A stretch of DNA of 64,000 nucleotides from Tetracladium setigerum (Eukaryota; Ascomycota; Leotiomycetes; Helotiales). This document shows positions 1-11,348 of the stretch, in pieces. The notes under the pieces were generated by a model. It ran no database searches, was not told the DNA's origin, and saw nothing but the letters and a program-made list of their open reading frames with translations. Numbering within the stretch: position 1 is the first letter of the stretch; each line of letters begins with the position of its first letter. The position numbers were made by a program, and so were the translations under genes. The DNA lies in the NCBI GenBank assembly GCA_031472005.1, contig PZJY01000007.1:2281808-2345807 (forward strand), in the 5' to 3' direction.

Positions 1-1
1 G

Positions 2-925
2 CAAGATCCGGACCATCTCCAGTGTCAGTACTGCAAACGAAATCACAAGCTCTCGGAAATCGAAAATTTTGCCCAAACCCGAGATGCACCAAAGGAGATG
101 AAAGAATGCCTGAAACTTGACTCGAAATACCAATTTACAAAATTTATCCATCCAAACTTCTCCTTCACTATATTCAGAATGGTCATGATGCAATATCGTC
201 TGCGACCACATCGTACAGAGGAATTGTTGAAATACCTGGAATACAATAGTGGTGTTATACACGATGGTACGGAGGTCAAACGGATCATCTCTACGCCTAG
301 CATTTTGGGTGGGGTACTTTTTATGCGTACTCAGACGATATGGGTTGTGCCCCCTACGAAAGAGAGTTGGAGATATCTTGCAAACAAAAACCATTTCGAA
401 TGCCCACACTCTACTCGGCTCAGCTATCACAACGTACACCTAGCCTTGGATATTATGAAGAGTATCGAAGCACCAGGGAATCCTCCAAAACACTACGAAA
501 ACCTCTTACGCAGCGTGGGTTGTGCTGTGTGTAAAACCAAGTTTCAGGTCAGGCTTCAATCTTTTGAGGGAGAGGGGACTATGCTATTCGTCACCAAGTG
601 GCAGGATCTAAGTGACGGTTTGCTGAGTAGTATTCCTCGGGTGGTTGGTCGTCCTCGGTCTTCCGCAAGCAATGCTAGCCAACCCGGAGGAAGTGGTCAG
701 ATGCGATTTGATGGCCCTTTGAAATTTGCTGGACAGGATCTGGATCTGTCATCTTCTCTATCATTAGAGGACAGGGAAGAACAATTTAGGATAAGCAACT
801 CAAAAGAGGCAAAGAAGAGGAGAGTGAAAGAGACATTCTGTTGGAATTACTGGGGCCGCTTTGGGGCTGTTTTGACGTGTCAATATGCTAACAATACATC
901 TTATCATGAGCAGGGTTGTATATAG
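2..925 (+). CDS. 3' end of an unrecognised fungal protein (5' partial)
   Basis: The reading frame is open from the first bases of the window to a TAG at 923-925, so the start lies upstream. Before the first in-frame ATG (position 98) the frame already encodes a CQYC motif followed by a histidine, which resembles the small Cys/His motifs in the C-terminal half of many uncharacterised fungal F-box-like proteins. The rest is a mixed, soluble sequence with a second Cys pair (CAVC, near nt 520) and a Ser/Glu-rich segment near the end. The last 40 residues look less protein-like and the true C-terminus may differ. I do not recognise a catalytic domain. It is convergent with UBC6, with about 520 bases between the stops. 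Confidence 0.5.
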   Translation, partial: QDPDHLQCQYCKRNHKLSEIENFAQTRDAPKEMKECLKLDSKYQFTKFIHPNFSFTIFRMVMMQYRLRPHRTEELLKYLEYNSGVIHDGTEVKRIISTPSILGGVLFMRTQTIWVVPPTKESWRYLANKNHFECPHSTRLSYHNVHLALDIMKSIEAPGNPPKHYENLLRSVGCAVCKTKFQVRLQSFEGEGTMLFVTKWQDLSDGLLSSIPRVVGRPRSSASNASQPGGSGQMRFDGPLKFAGQDLDLSSSLSLEDREEQFRISNSKEAKKRRVKETFCWNYWGRFGAVLTCQYANNTSYHEQGCI

Positions 926-1443
926 GCGCGGTAAATCAAGCGGTAGTGATAGACATAGGTAGAAGAAGAAGGGAAGTGATGCAAGTGTTAGCGTGAGGAT
1001 ATCGGTGGATTTAGCTCCTCGAACTTATAAAACTTTGCGGCCGTCGATAACAAAGTATTATTATTGATAATACCCTTATTACTTAGAACGTGTAAGTATT
1101 TACTTCAGTACTTACTTGTTTAAGTACTTAATGAAATAATCTCAATTAATAAGTTCAAAAATTAAAATGTTAAAAGAAGCGAAATGTTAAAAAATTACAA
1201 AAGCCAAAAGTTAACAGAAGTAATGGAGTAAAAAGTTGAAAAGTCGAAAAGTCGAGAAGTCGAAAAGTCAAAAAGTCAAAAAGACGATCTACTTTATACA
1301 CTATTACATGAATATGCATTTCAAGGAAGCAAAGAAAGAGTTCCAGCATCAAAGTCTATTGCAAGGGCGCCTCAAACGCCTTGCTCTAATCACAAAAAAG
1401 AGATCTCTAATGATACACGCTGTGCGAGGCCAAAGACATCACT
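926..1443. other. Intergenic, with short AAAAGTCG-type tandem array
   Basis: This is AT-rich spacer between two convergent genes. At about 1231-1290 there is an imperfect tandem run of an 8-9 bp unit (AAAAGTCG and variants AAAAGTCA, AGAAGTCG). Around 1080-1135 there are several AAGTA/TACTT direct and inverted words. I see no gene. Confidence 0.6.
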
Positions 1444-2351
1444 TCAGCTTCCACCAGTGCCCTCACCCAACAATCTCGCAACCAAAACATATGTAAAAAT
1501 AACCGCACCAGCAATGAGTAACTTGTTTCTCGCCATCCAGCTTGTGCCCTCTCGACCGCCCTCGACTACAGCACCAACCACGGGCTGACTGCCACTCGGC
1601 CTCGTCAATCCAGGAACTGGCCCACAACTCGCCGCCCCAGCCTCTTGTTGAGCGTTACCGGTAACAGGATCCAGTTTCATCTCCTTAATCCACTTCCAAT
1701 TCTCCACGTCCAGCTCTGCCCATTGTTCCCTGAACTTTGCACCGCCATCGCCAGCCTTGACATTTCCCTTGTGTTTGGTAACGCTACCGTCTTTGATACT
1801 ACCACCGCCAGTGCTGTTCCACCATTTTGATCGAGCTGCGGCCCATTTGCGCTCTGCTTCTGAGCCGTTCACTGATCCTTGTGTCATCTCATCCGAGGTC
1901 ATGAAGGACAAGAGGCCAATGAGTATGGTCGAAACCTCCCAGGCGGGATTAAAAGATTTGGGGTGAAAGTCGGAGATGGTCAGGCAAAGTCTGCTGGAGG
2001 GTTGAAAACGTCCCGAGGGGGTGTGCATTCGGATCGCGGGGGGCTTGAAGGGGTAGTCGGGGGAAAGATAAGTGTGCCCCAGTATTGTCCATTGTGATAG
2101 GGAGTGTCGGGTGGACCTGTGAGGATATAATGCCATCTGGAAAGTTGTTAGGAGATTGTTGAGTTGGGAAGAAGCGAGGGGGTTACATACTCGAGGATGT
2201 TGGATTCGGAGGGGTGGGCGGTAATGAAGGGTGGAGGACTCTTGGTGATGTTTTGGTACTCTCGAGTTAACTAGGTACAATACTTAGTATAAGTTGATTC
2301 TTGAATGACTATTCTAGGACATACCCTCTTCTCTGCGGCTCTGGAAGCCAT
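1444..2351 (-). CDS. UBC6: Ubc6-type ER-anchored ubiquitin-conjugating enzyme E2 (one apparent frameshift)
   Basis: E2 enzyme of endoplasmic-reticulum-associated degradation, tail-anchored in the ER membrane with its catalytic domain in the cytosol. Exons: 2351-2325 (MASRAAEKR), 2270-2191 (LTREYQNITKSPPP...) and 2136-1444; both introns have GTATGT donors. The E2 core is plain: HYILTGPPDTPYHNGQYWG, then DYPFKPPAIRMHTPSGRF, the catalytic cysteine in SRLCLTISDFHPKSFNPAWE, and the Ubc6-specific STILIGLLSFMTSDE. A single C-terminal hydrophobic segment (LLIAGAVIFTYVLVARLL) is the tail anchor. Expected length is about 266 residues, close to yeast Ubc6. The frame slips by one missing base at about 2059-2065 (a C5 run on the coding strand), probably a sequencing error. 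The gene is divergent from SAM50. Confidence 0.93.
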
Positions 2352-2744
2352 AATTTCGAGTTGTGCAAGGCTGAAGTATTGTTGATGGAAGCAAGATGAT
2401 AGATCCAAACTTGGAGACGTGACGTTTCCGCTGATGACTAAGCGCGGCTATAGGCGGCAAGACTCACGTGACTATACTCAATTCGTGATGCTCTCAGAAC
2501 TCAAGTACACTCGTAAATCAAGAGGTGGCTATGATAGTAATACATGCATCGGTGTATGTATTTAGTTATCTAAAATACCTTCCTAGTGATAAGTTGAGGG
2601 CTACGCTATTAAAAAATGAGGACGCTGTTTTGATCGGTCGCGTCCCATCGGCGGCTATCTTTTTACCGCGCATGCGATGGAGAGTGTGGATCAGACGATC
2701 AGGACATCGCCGAATATTGGTTGCTGGGAGTGACAATCACCACC
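2352..2744. promoter_or_regulatory. Divergent promoter region UBC6 / SAM50
   Basis: About 390 bases separate the start codons of two divergent housekeeping genes, so both promoters must lie here. A palindromic TCACGTGA (E-box/CACGTG core) sits at 2464-2471. A CACGTG core is a typical bHLH binding site; that it controls either gene is inference. Confidence 0.45.
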
Positions 2745-4429
2745 ATGGCGGACCCAAATAGTTCTGGGGACGATGTAAGTTACTAGGGAGTCTCCCAAAA
2801 GTCGATCGCTGATCCTTCATAATAGCTCTTCGAGAGCCTCCGCAAGCAAGTCCCTCCCGAGAAGCTGGAAGCGCAACAAAAAGAACTGGCTGAGAAGCAA
2901 GCTGCCCAGAGTCTGAAGGCACAGCAAAGATTGGCCAATCTGGTACGGATCTATCTTCTTTTAGTTCTACTTTAGCTTACAAGCTTAGATTGGAGACAAT
3001 TCCACCCTTCCAACCACCATCAACTCCATCAATCTCATTGGCGTGAAGCATACCCGCCGTTCATTCCTCGACCCATTGATCACCCCTCTCCTCAGCGCAA
3101 ATCAAGATAAGCCATACACTTTGACTGAAGCTTTGAACAAGATTGGTGCAGTATCGGACAAGTTAAAACGGTTTGGTGGGACAATTCTACTTTGCACAAA
3201 CGCAATCGCTAATGGAGAGCTATAGAGATCTTCCATGAGCCAGTATCCGCATTCATCGACCGGCCTGACCCAACCGACCCAAACTCTTCCCCCAATGATC
3301 TCAACGTATATATCACCGCCCGCGAACGAGGTCGAATCTCTCTCAAAACCGGCACAGACCTCGGCAATGTGGAAGGAAGCGCATACGGAAACCTCACATG
3401 GCGAAACATCTTGGGCGGAGCAGAATCGCTCAACTTGAACGCTTCAGCTGGCACAAGGACACGTTCTGCATACCAAGCAACATTTGATGCGCCAATTCGT
3501 AGTGATCCAGACAAGAGAATCACGGTGGATGTTCTCGCAAGCAGCACACACAAACCATTCGCAAGCCACGAAGAAGGATTGAAGGGAGCTGGGATCAAGT
3601 ACAATTGGATCGCTGAAGGGGGAGCGAGGCATCAAATTGGTTATTCGGGAACATGGAGACAAATCACTTCTTTGGCAGGGAATGCGTCACCAACGGTTCG
3701 AAATGATGCAGGCGATTCGGTCAAAAGCTCAATCTCCCACACATGGCTTAGCGATAAACGAAATCACCCATTTCTGCCTTCCAGTGGGTATATGGTGAAA
3801 AGTGTCTCGGAGATTGCGGGCTGGGGACCTTTACAGGGTGATGTAGCATTTTGGAAATCAGAAATGGAGACCGCAACTGCGGTAGCAGTTCCAATACCAG
3901 GTGCAAAGGGGGACAGTGGAGTCACATTCACAAGTAGCCTCCGAGCGGGTATGTTGTACCCCTTGCCAGTTGGTTTTGGAACTTCATCCAAGCCATCACG
4001 GATAAACGATCGTTTCCAACTGGGAGGACCAACCGACGTGCGAGGATTCAAAATATCTGGACTGGGACCAAGAGATGGAGTCGATGCTGTAGGGGGGATA
4101 TCTACGCTGCCGGATCTCTTGGCTTACTTATGCCGTTCCCTCGCGTCGGCAAGGATACGCCACTTCGTCTCCAACTGTTTGCAAATGCTGGAAGACTGCT
4201 TGCCCTCAAGGATGCAGGAGCAGATTCAAAAAGCACACAGAAGAATGTGTATAGCACTCTTGGACAGATGGTAGATGGTTCGCTACCTAGTCTGGCGGTG
4301 GGATTGGGCGTTGTATATGCTCATCCCGTGGCCAGGTTCGAACTGAATTTTGCGTTGCCGCTGGTGGTGAGGAGAGGCGAGGAAGGGAGAAAGGGGCTGC
4401 AATTTGGTGTGGGGATAAACTTCATGTAA
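2745..4429 (+). CDS. SAM50: Sam50/Tob55, SAM complex beta-barrel of the mitochondrial outer membrane (one apparent frameshift)
   Basis: Core subunit of the sorting and assembly machinery, which inserts beta-barrel proteins into the mitochondrial outer membrane; Omp85/BamA superfamily. Exons: 2745-2774, 2826-2942, 2989-3175, 3226-4429; introns are 46-51 nt. The N-terminus is a charged helix (LFESLRKQVPPEKLEAQQKE) followed by one POTRA domain (INLIGVKHTRRSFLD ... IFHEPVSAFID). The bacterial-surface-antigen barrel follows, with GRISLKTGTDLGNVEGSAYG, the conserved loop motif QLGGPTDVRGF (the RGF/IRGF signature) and a C-terminal strand ending LQFGVGINFM. Expected length about 512 residues, normal for the family. 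At about 4092-4097, a run of six G, the frame loses one base: upstream sequence ends DGVDAVGG and the continuation DIYAAGSLGLLMPFPRVG lies in the next frame. This is probably a homopolymer error. Confidence 0.94.
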
Positions 4430-6410
4430 GGAGAAAGGTGCGTGGGGAGAAAGCTGCGTGAAAATTGCATTGCATTTATAATTAGGTATATCAACATGTC
4501 ACGTGGTTGTATGTATTGATAGTGTATAAAATAAAGGGAAAAATCAAAGTTCAACTATTCAACTTTTCGACTTTTCGACTTTTCGAAGTACTGGATACTG
4601 ATACTGATACTGATACTGAAGATTCTTGCTCTTCCACTACTATTACTATTACCTGCTCGGTTTATATAGTGAAGAAGCCCTGATTGATCCTGAGGTACGT
4701 TATTGTGTCGTCCGAATGGGAAGAGAGACAGACACCTAAATTTAAAATAGAGAAGGAGTAAACAAAGGCATATCCATTTGTAGCACTGTCACGAAAAGCT
4801 ATTCCATCCATCCATCGTCGATCCATCAATCCATCTCTCCATCCCTCCATCCATTCATCCATTCATCCACTCATCCATCCATCCCACCACCCAACCACCC
4901 CACTACTTCGAAGATTTTTTTTTTAAATCTTATCGCCGGCCGCCCGGCGCATTGCGACAGAGAAACGATCCTGGGAGCCTATCAATCGTACAACGAAGAC
5001 AAGCAGTTGAAAGGACAAAAAAATACCAGCAAGGATCGTGAGCACGAAGAGCAAAGGGGACATTGTTGTTGTTGTTGTTGGTTGTGGTGGTGCTGGTGGT
5101 TGTTTTGTTGTTGCGGTTGCTGCTTCTGGTGCTGATGCTGATGCTGCTGCTGCTGGAGGGGGGAAGGCGAGAATTTGGTGGTGGTGTTGTTGTTGTTGAA
5201 GGGGAGGCGAGGAGGATGGTGAGGAGGAGAACGAGGAGGAGGAAAACTTGGTGGTGGTGGAGGTTGTGGTGGTATTGTAGTAGTAGTAGTGGTGGTGGTG
5301 GTGGTGTTGGTGCTGGTGCTGGTGCTGGTGTTGTTGGTGGTGATGTTAAGAAGAAGAGAGAAGAGAGGACTCTTCTAAGGCGCCTTTTAAATGCGTCACC
5401 CGAAGACCTTTGCAGCTTCCTCGTTGCTAAGCTCTTGCTAGAAAATCTCGGGCAGAAGCGTCGGTCGGTAGTCGCATCTGCAACTTATGGAGGGAAAAAC
5501 TTTAGTACCTTACTGAAACGACCCTTCGACTACTAGCTCCTTCCTTCCATCCTTTGGAAAAGCTAGCTCAGGTGGAAAAGATTCTAAATCTAAAGAACAG
5601 GAATGTACTTTTTCTTCTGATCGGTTGGCCGGGCTTTACTTAGTGATAGTGCTAACTTTGCACCTCTGGCTTCTAGAAGATGCTACCCTCCATACCTTTT
5701 ATTTGAAGGTGATTTCTTCCCTCTCATGATTCGCTGAATGAGTGTGTTTATTCTTTGACTCTTTCTAGCATTTGTTCCGGTTTGTCGTTTCTTAATGTGT
5801 GATTGCATTTCACTTTCATTGCTTAATAGTTGATCTCAAACAACTCCATGCGCTTGAAAAGAGTTGTCGGGGATATTTGACCTCATTAACTTTTTTTCGT
5901 AAAATAATAGGAACACTTGATTGTGATTTCGTTGAAACAAAAGACAGGGGCTCTCTTGGTCTTCTTCTTTAAAGTCGTAGGTCTTTAAAGTTGTGGCAAC
6001 AAATGTGGATGCGGTACTGCCAACATCGGGATATCCGCAAAGATCACGGTGTTACACGACTCCCTCATTCCCTCCCGTCTACCATATTATTGAGAGAGAG
6101 CCATTCCTGTCCCACCTTTTATCTCCCTTACCTATGATGCCTAGTAACTACGATGCCTACGGTACAATCAAATGCCATTCTGCACACCGTCTTCCCACCA
6201 CCCGACTCAGGCTAAATACTACCCTAGCGCGTATCGCCGAAATTACCCGGTGTTCCGGCAACCCCATGACCACCAAATCGGCTTCTCCACCCGCACCCTT
6301 TCTCTCCCTCTCACTCTTCCCCCCTCATCTCCCCCAACATTCCTGCACATCATCCCTCCTCGAATTGGTAAGGGATTACTCCTCAAGTCTTCATACGGAT
6401 CACTGGACAT
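4430..6410. repeat. Intergenic with several simple-sequence tracts
   Basis: No gene is supported. The block holds: three CGACTTTT units at about 4560-4585 (the reverse complement of the array at 1231-1290); four ACTGAT units at about 4594-4618; an imperfect CCAT/ATCC tetranucleotide tract at about 4800-4890; and a long GTT/GGT/GCT trinucleotide tract at about 5065-5345. The open frame across the last tract is a composition artefact (runs of Leu/Val/Gly). The stretch 5550-6410 may contain the 5' leader of the downstream regulator. Confidence 0.6.
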
Positions 6411-8717
6411 ATGTCAACACAGTCGCCAGAGGCCCACGGCGGTGGCGATGGCAATGGGAACGGCAGCCCTGATGGGACGGGTCCGGATGGTCAGCGGCCA
6501 ATTAAAAGATTGCGCTTCGCTCCGAGGACGAATCTCGCCTGTACGGCTTGCCGGTTTGTTGAATCCCACGATTTATTCTGATGACGATGATGACAATGAT
6601 TGATGATAATGTCATTCAATATTTGGATTGGATAGATAACGAAAGAAAGAGAGGGAGAAAGAATGAATGAGATAGCTGACCTTTGTCTTGAAATGCAGAA
6701 GAAGGAAGACGAGATGCTCCGGAGATTTCCCGACTTGTGGAGCTTGCAGCGCGAGGCACGAGGAATGCATTTTTGAGGGAATTAGAGCACAGGTTACTGT
6801 GAGGGCTGCTGAGAGTACGCATGCTGTGAGTGAGCATGAAGCGTTGGTGGAGCGGAGAGCCGAGAGGGGAGTTGAGAAAGCTGTAGGAAGAGATGAGACA
6901 GTGTAGGTTTTCTCAGATCCTGAAGTTTAAAGATGGATTAATTACTGATGTGAAATTTTAGATTTCTACCAAGTCCGGAGTTGAGAAGGAAAGCGATTGC
7001 ATACTTTCGCGAGCATTATGAACCAACCCTCTTGTGTTTCGTTCCACCGCAAACTCTGATTTTGGATGACACGGGACAAAACTTGCCGGTTGTTTTGATG
7101 TTGAGTATTCTTGCTCTCGCCTCCAAGTTTGTCATACCTCTGTATGTCATTATAATTTGGTGGTCTAACTTTGATATAGGTTCGTTCCAGAGTTCACACC
7201 TGCTGGTGGAGATGCATCAAAAGTCAGCGATGGCTTTGCAGAGGCAACACGCAGAGAGCTAGACCGCGATTACAATAAACCAGATCTTGCGACTGTCCAA
7301 GCTTGTATCATACTCTGTATTCATGAAGTTGGATCCGGATTGGAAGATCAAGGATGGTTCCGCCTCGCACATGCCATCCGAATGGCGCAAGTAATGCTCC
7401 TCCACAAACTTGATTCTGACAATCCTCCTTCGGAAATGGGAATAAACTTACAACCATCCGAATCCCTCGTGACACTAGAGTCTAAGAGAAGAACCCTCTG
7501 GTGTGCATTCGTTATAGAACATCTCTTAGCCAATGGTCGAGATCGTCTCACCATTCTCCAGACGGAACAAATCACGACTCGTCTCCCCCAACTCGATGAA
7601 GATTTCATCTACGGCCGAGAAAATTGCAATCGTACTTTGAAAGACGATCTCATTGGCAATCCCAAGAATCGTGAGGGCTTACATTCACATCTTATCCGCC
7701 TTCTCAAAATCTCAGGGGACGTGATGGTTTGGCATGGAAATGGAGGGCGATATAGTGATTCTAGGTGTCCTTGGTTACCAGAGATGCCATTCTCCATCCT
7801 TGATCGGGCGCTGCAGCAATGGAGAGCTGCACTGCCGAATCATTTAGATCATACCCCCTCGAACCTCCCGCTTATTCTTGCAGCTGGACATGGCAAGATT
7901 TGGATCCCCATGTTTTGTCTGTTCTATCAAGCTCAAGCTATCCTTCATCGGGAATACATCCCTTTTACTTCTATCGAAGGATATGATCCAAGTCACGGTA
8001 AGTGCCCCAGTTTCTCTCCCACCCGAGACCAAACTCATGACGACCCTAACAATTCACAAAGGACCCTGCGACGGTCCCTCCCTCACCCCTCGAACCGCAC
8101 ACAACCTCCCCTGGTTGGTGGCACAACTCCGCAAAAACCATGATCGAATCTGCCAACGCCATAACCTCACTTCACCAGACCATCGAAGCGAAACACATCT
8201 CTGGATCAACCTCATACCCATTCCCCGGCCTGCCGATCTTAACCGCTGCGTCGATACATGTGCAATGTCTGGTCTACAATTGGCCTAGTCTGCACTACTT
8301 GACGGTCCATAGTAGGGAGTTCTTAAAGAGAGATCTGGAAGCTTGTGCGGCGCTGGGAAGGGAGTGGGGGATTGCTAGGGCTGGGTGAGTACTTTCTCTG
8401 CCATTTTCTTTCTTTTTTGACTTTTGCTTTGCTTTGCTTTACTCAGGTATGCTAACATATAACCCGCAACCCAGATTCAGCAACTATCACTCTACTACAA
8501 ACTCAACATCCTCACCTCCAAATCCTTCGAAGATGACAACATCTCCGTCAATAACCTCAACATCACCCACGTCAAGGAAGGAATTCTGAAACTGATCTCC
8601 CAGCGGCCACCCCCGGCAAGTAATAATATTGGGAATGGCGAGTTTGACTTTGAGTGGTGGATTAGGGTACTGGATAACTCGAATGTTGAACCATGCAGTT
8701 GGGGCAAGGAGGGATGA
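6411..8717 (+). CDS. Zn2Cys6 fungal transcription factor
   Basis: Nuclear DNA-binding regulator. The start at 6411 gives a short Gly-rich leader, then the binuclear zinc cluster, which is split by an intron (6554-6698): NLACTACR continues as RRKTRCSGDFPTCGACSARH, giving C-x2-C-x6-C-x6-C-x2-C-x7-C spacing. The fungal-specific regulatory domain follows (ELRRKAIAYFREHYEP; LEDQGWFRLAHAIRMAQVM; SKRRTLWCAFVIEHLLAN), then a C-terminal region (EFLKRDLEACAALGREW). Exons: 6411-6553, 6699-6902, 6962-7141, 7180-7997, about 8062-8385 and about 8475-8717. In exon 5 the frame appears to slip near 8110-8125, between TPRTAHNLPW and WHNSAKTMIESANA; this may be an indel or my misreading of the splice phase. Target genes are unknown. 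Confidence 0.88.
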
Positions 8718-11151
8718 ATGGGAGAGGTGGATGGTGGGAGGACTGGGGCGGGAAGGGGTTAGGTGTGTTGAGGTAGAGTGTACTTGCTTGCTTAACTTAT
8801 TGAAAGAAAGTTGAAAGGATTCGCTGGGGAGCAGTTGAAAACAGGGATTAAAATGGTGTAGCTTTAACACAGACGAACAAGGCATAGCTCATAGCTTTTA
8901 GATTTATAATGGATGTATTAGCATCAGAAGAACGTCAACTCTCGAGCAGAGGCTGTAGAATACCTTGGATTTCCTTGTGCGGATGTGATATATCTGCGTG
9001 CGCGTCACTTCCTCCTCCTCCATCTCCTAACGAGAAAAGGTTTAACAGTCTCAGTACTTGGAACAAGCAAAGCACCTGCTTGAGAAGACGAAGCTTTACA
9101 AAAATAGGAAATTTATGTAGGAAAGTTTCAACTTGGCCAAGAAAATCGATTTCGATAAGATATGGGAAGCTCAGAAATACACTTATCGAGATTTAATGGC
9201 TTTCCTACTCAAATAGAGGGACTGGCCATAGTTTGATGAGAAGGTCTGTCCGGACGTAAACTTCTATTTATTAATTTTCAATGTTAAAGTGCCACTGTCA
9301 AAGTAGTACGAGGATCGAGGGGTTTGGTGGGCTGGAATGAGGAAGGTTGATGCAAATATGGATTCTGTATGACCTTCATGTATACTGCTCCATACTTCCG
9401 GCAGAGTATTACGGGGGCTCCGTCTGCATTATTTTCGGCAGTAAACTACTCGGATTCCTCCAAGGGTCCGTCTAGACATCTGCAAGTGCTCCAGCCCGCC
9501 CGCGTGAAATGTGGGTGCTTGAGTGTTTAGAGTGTTCCAAGTCTCAATACATAACCCGCAGATGAATGATTGATCAACTCATATAAAATGCATTGCGACA
9601 CAACGACCGGACTCAACTGAGAGACTGGCTGAAAACATTCAGCCCATGTACTTCAGAAGGCTCGAAGAAACAACTTAACCCAGGATAAATTCGGATTTTA
9701 ACAAGCCACTTTCCACCACCTGATCTTCACGATTCTCCAGATTCCGCGGAGCCCGCAATACATACTGTACCACTACCACCAACACTAACTAAAACAGGTT
9801 TCTTCAGGTGGCAAAGCCGTGAATCCGTGATACCGCATTCCGGTCCAGATAGGGTTGTCTGCTGTCACCGTCGTGGGGGACTTCGTTTAATAGTGGCTTG
9901 AACATCCTAGGATATACCCCTTCAGCCAAACTCTGTCTCTCCTTCCAGACGAATCAAACTTCTAGATTGGAAGGTTGAAAAGAGGGGAAACACATACTCC
10001 GTAATACAAATGGCCCGACCACGATGGGAGGGAGGGTCTCCGTCGCTCGGGACGTAAGTAGAACCACCACCACCACCACCCCACTACTAACTTTGTGGCA
10101 GACTGGCTGGCTCCACCACCACAACAACAACAAATGACTTCCGACTTTGCAAAAAGAAAACAATCAATAATCTTTCATCGTACCAATATGCTTCAGAAGA
10201 ATAATGCACTGCAATTATTAGGAGCAAGAAAGAGCAAGTTGGACGTCTATATCCTTGTATGTAATCCCATGAGCATGTTTCCATTGGCTCTGAGGTTCTG
10301 CGAACTCCAACGAGGCAACACCCACGTTTTTATTACAGTAACGACGGCGGTTTGAAAGCGAACTTCGCTGTTTCAGAGAACTTCTGACATTAATTTTCCG
10401 AGCCGTACAGTAGTAATGGCAAGGTATGGGAAGCTTCTGCCGCTGAAAAGATGTCCACAACACTTGTGTTTGAGGATACGTACTATACTACATGTACTAC
10501 TTTGACACTTGACAGCAGAGTACGACTTTGTGTTGTTTCACGCCTCGAAATCGACTGGTAGTCTCCATTAAAACTGTTTGTCAATAAGCAATACAAAGGT
10601 TTAGAGACAAACACATTCTTAGCTGTCGCTTCGCAAAGGAAAGAAAGTAAACAAAGCAACTTGTGCTGACGAAGATATCGCAAATGCCAAAAATACCAAG
10701 ACTGCAAGTAACAAAAATCTGGCAATAGCCTAGCCGTAACTGTAACTCCCGGACCACCCCGAAGGATCTTCTTCCACTTACCATACATCGTTAGACCCAT
10801 TATTCTGTCCCTCCCACCTGTGACCCTGATCCTAATCTCGATCGGCCGCGGACCCCTCGCCACCTACCCCACCACGCACAAAACGCGCAGGCGGTGTACA
10901 GAATTACGCACAAACACCGCAAGTAGTGGCAAGAAAACCCGGATTCATTGGCTTGTTGATGCAGGTGGGATTCGGCTGAAGTGGAGAATCAGTGAATGAT
11001 CAAGAGAGCGGGAGAATTATAAAGACCTTGCTTCCGCCCTGCTCTGTACCTACCTTTTCCTCTTCACCAACGAACAACAAGATCAAACTCAACCAAAACA
11101 CTCTTCAACACTTTTTTCAAAACACCCCCAAACAACCAAACAACCGTCAAC
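8718..11151. other. Long intergenic stretch; promoter of the first metallothionein at its end
   Basis: I find no supportable protein gene in about 2.4 kb. There is a short ACC microsatellite at about 10066-10082 and a CAACAA run near 10121. The last few hundred bases form the promoter and 5' leader of the metallothionein gene, with TATAAA at 11018-11023 and a CA-rich leader (AACACCCCCAAACAACC) just before the ATG. Confidence 0.55.
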
Positions 11152-11348
11152 ATGAAGGGAGACTGTGGATGCTCTGGTTCCTCAAGCTGTAAGGACCCCT
11201 CTTCTGCAACATCCCATCCCACTTTACCCCTCCATCCATCCACCCATCCATCTATCTACAGCAACAGAAAAGATCGAGAGACTAACAACAAGAAATAAAA
11301 ACAGGCAACTGCGGCTCTGACTGCTCCTGCGCATCTTGCGGAAAATAA
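11152..11348 (+). CDS. Copper-metallothionein-type peptide, 26 residues, one intron
   Basis: Metal-chelating cytosolic peptide. Exon 1 is 11152-11188 and exon 2 is 11305-11348, joined across a 116-nt GTAAGG...ACAG intron that splits a Cys codon; the product is 26 residues, starting MKGDCGCSGSSSC and ending SCASCGK. Seven cysteines lie at residues 5, 7, 13, 15, 19, 21 and 24 as C-x-C and C-x2-C pairs. From memory, this spacing matches the classic 25/26-residue Neurospora crassa copper metallothionein with its seven cysteines, allowing for one extra residue (Lys2). A TATA box lies 134 nt upstream. Metal induction is usual for the family but is not shown by the sequence. A second Cys-rich peptide gene follows 1.75 kb downstream on the same strand. 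Confidence 0.93.

Noticed and set aside
5063..5536. 157-codon open frame on the plus strand
   Set aside because: It is a translation of GTT/GGT/GCT trinucleotide repeats (Leu/Val/Gly runs) with no domain.
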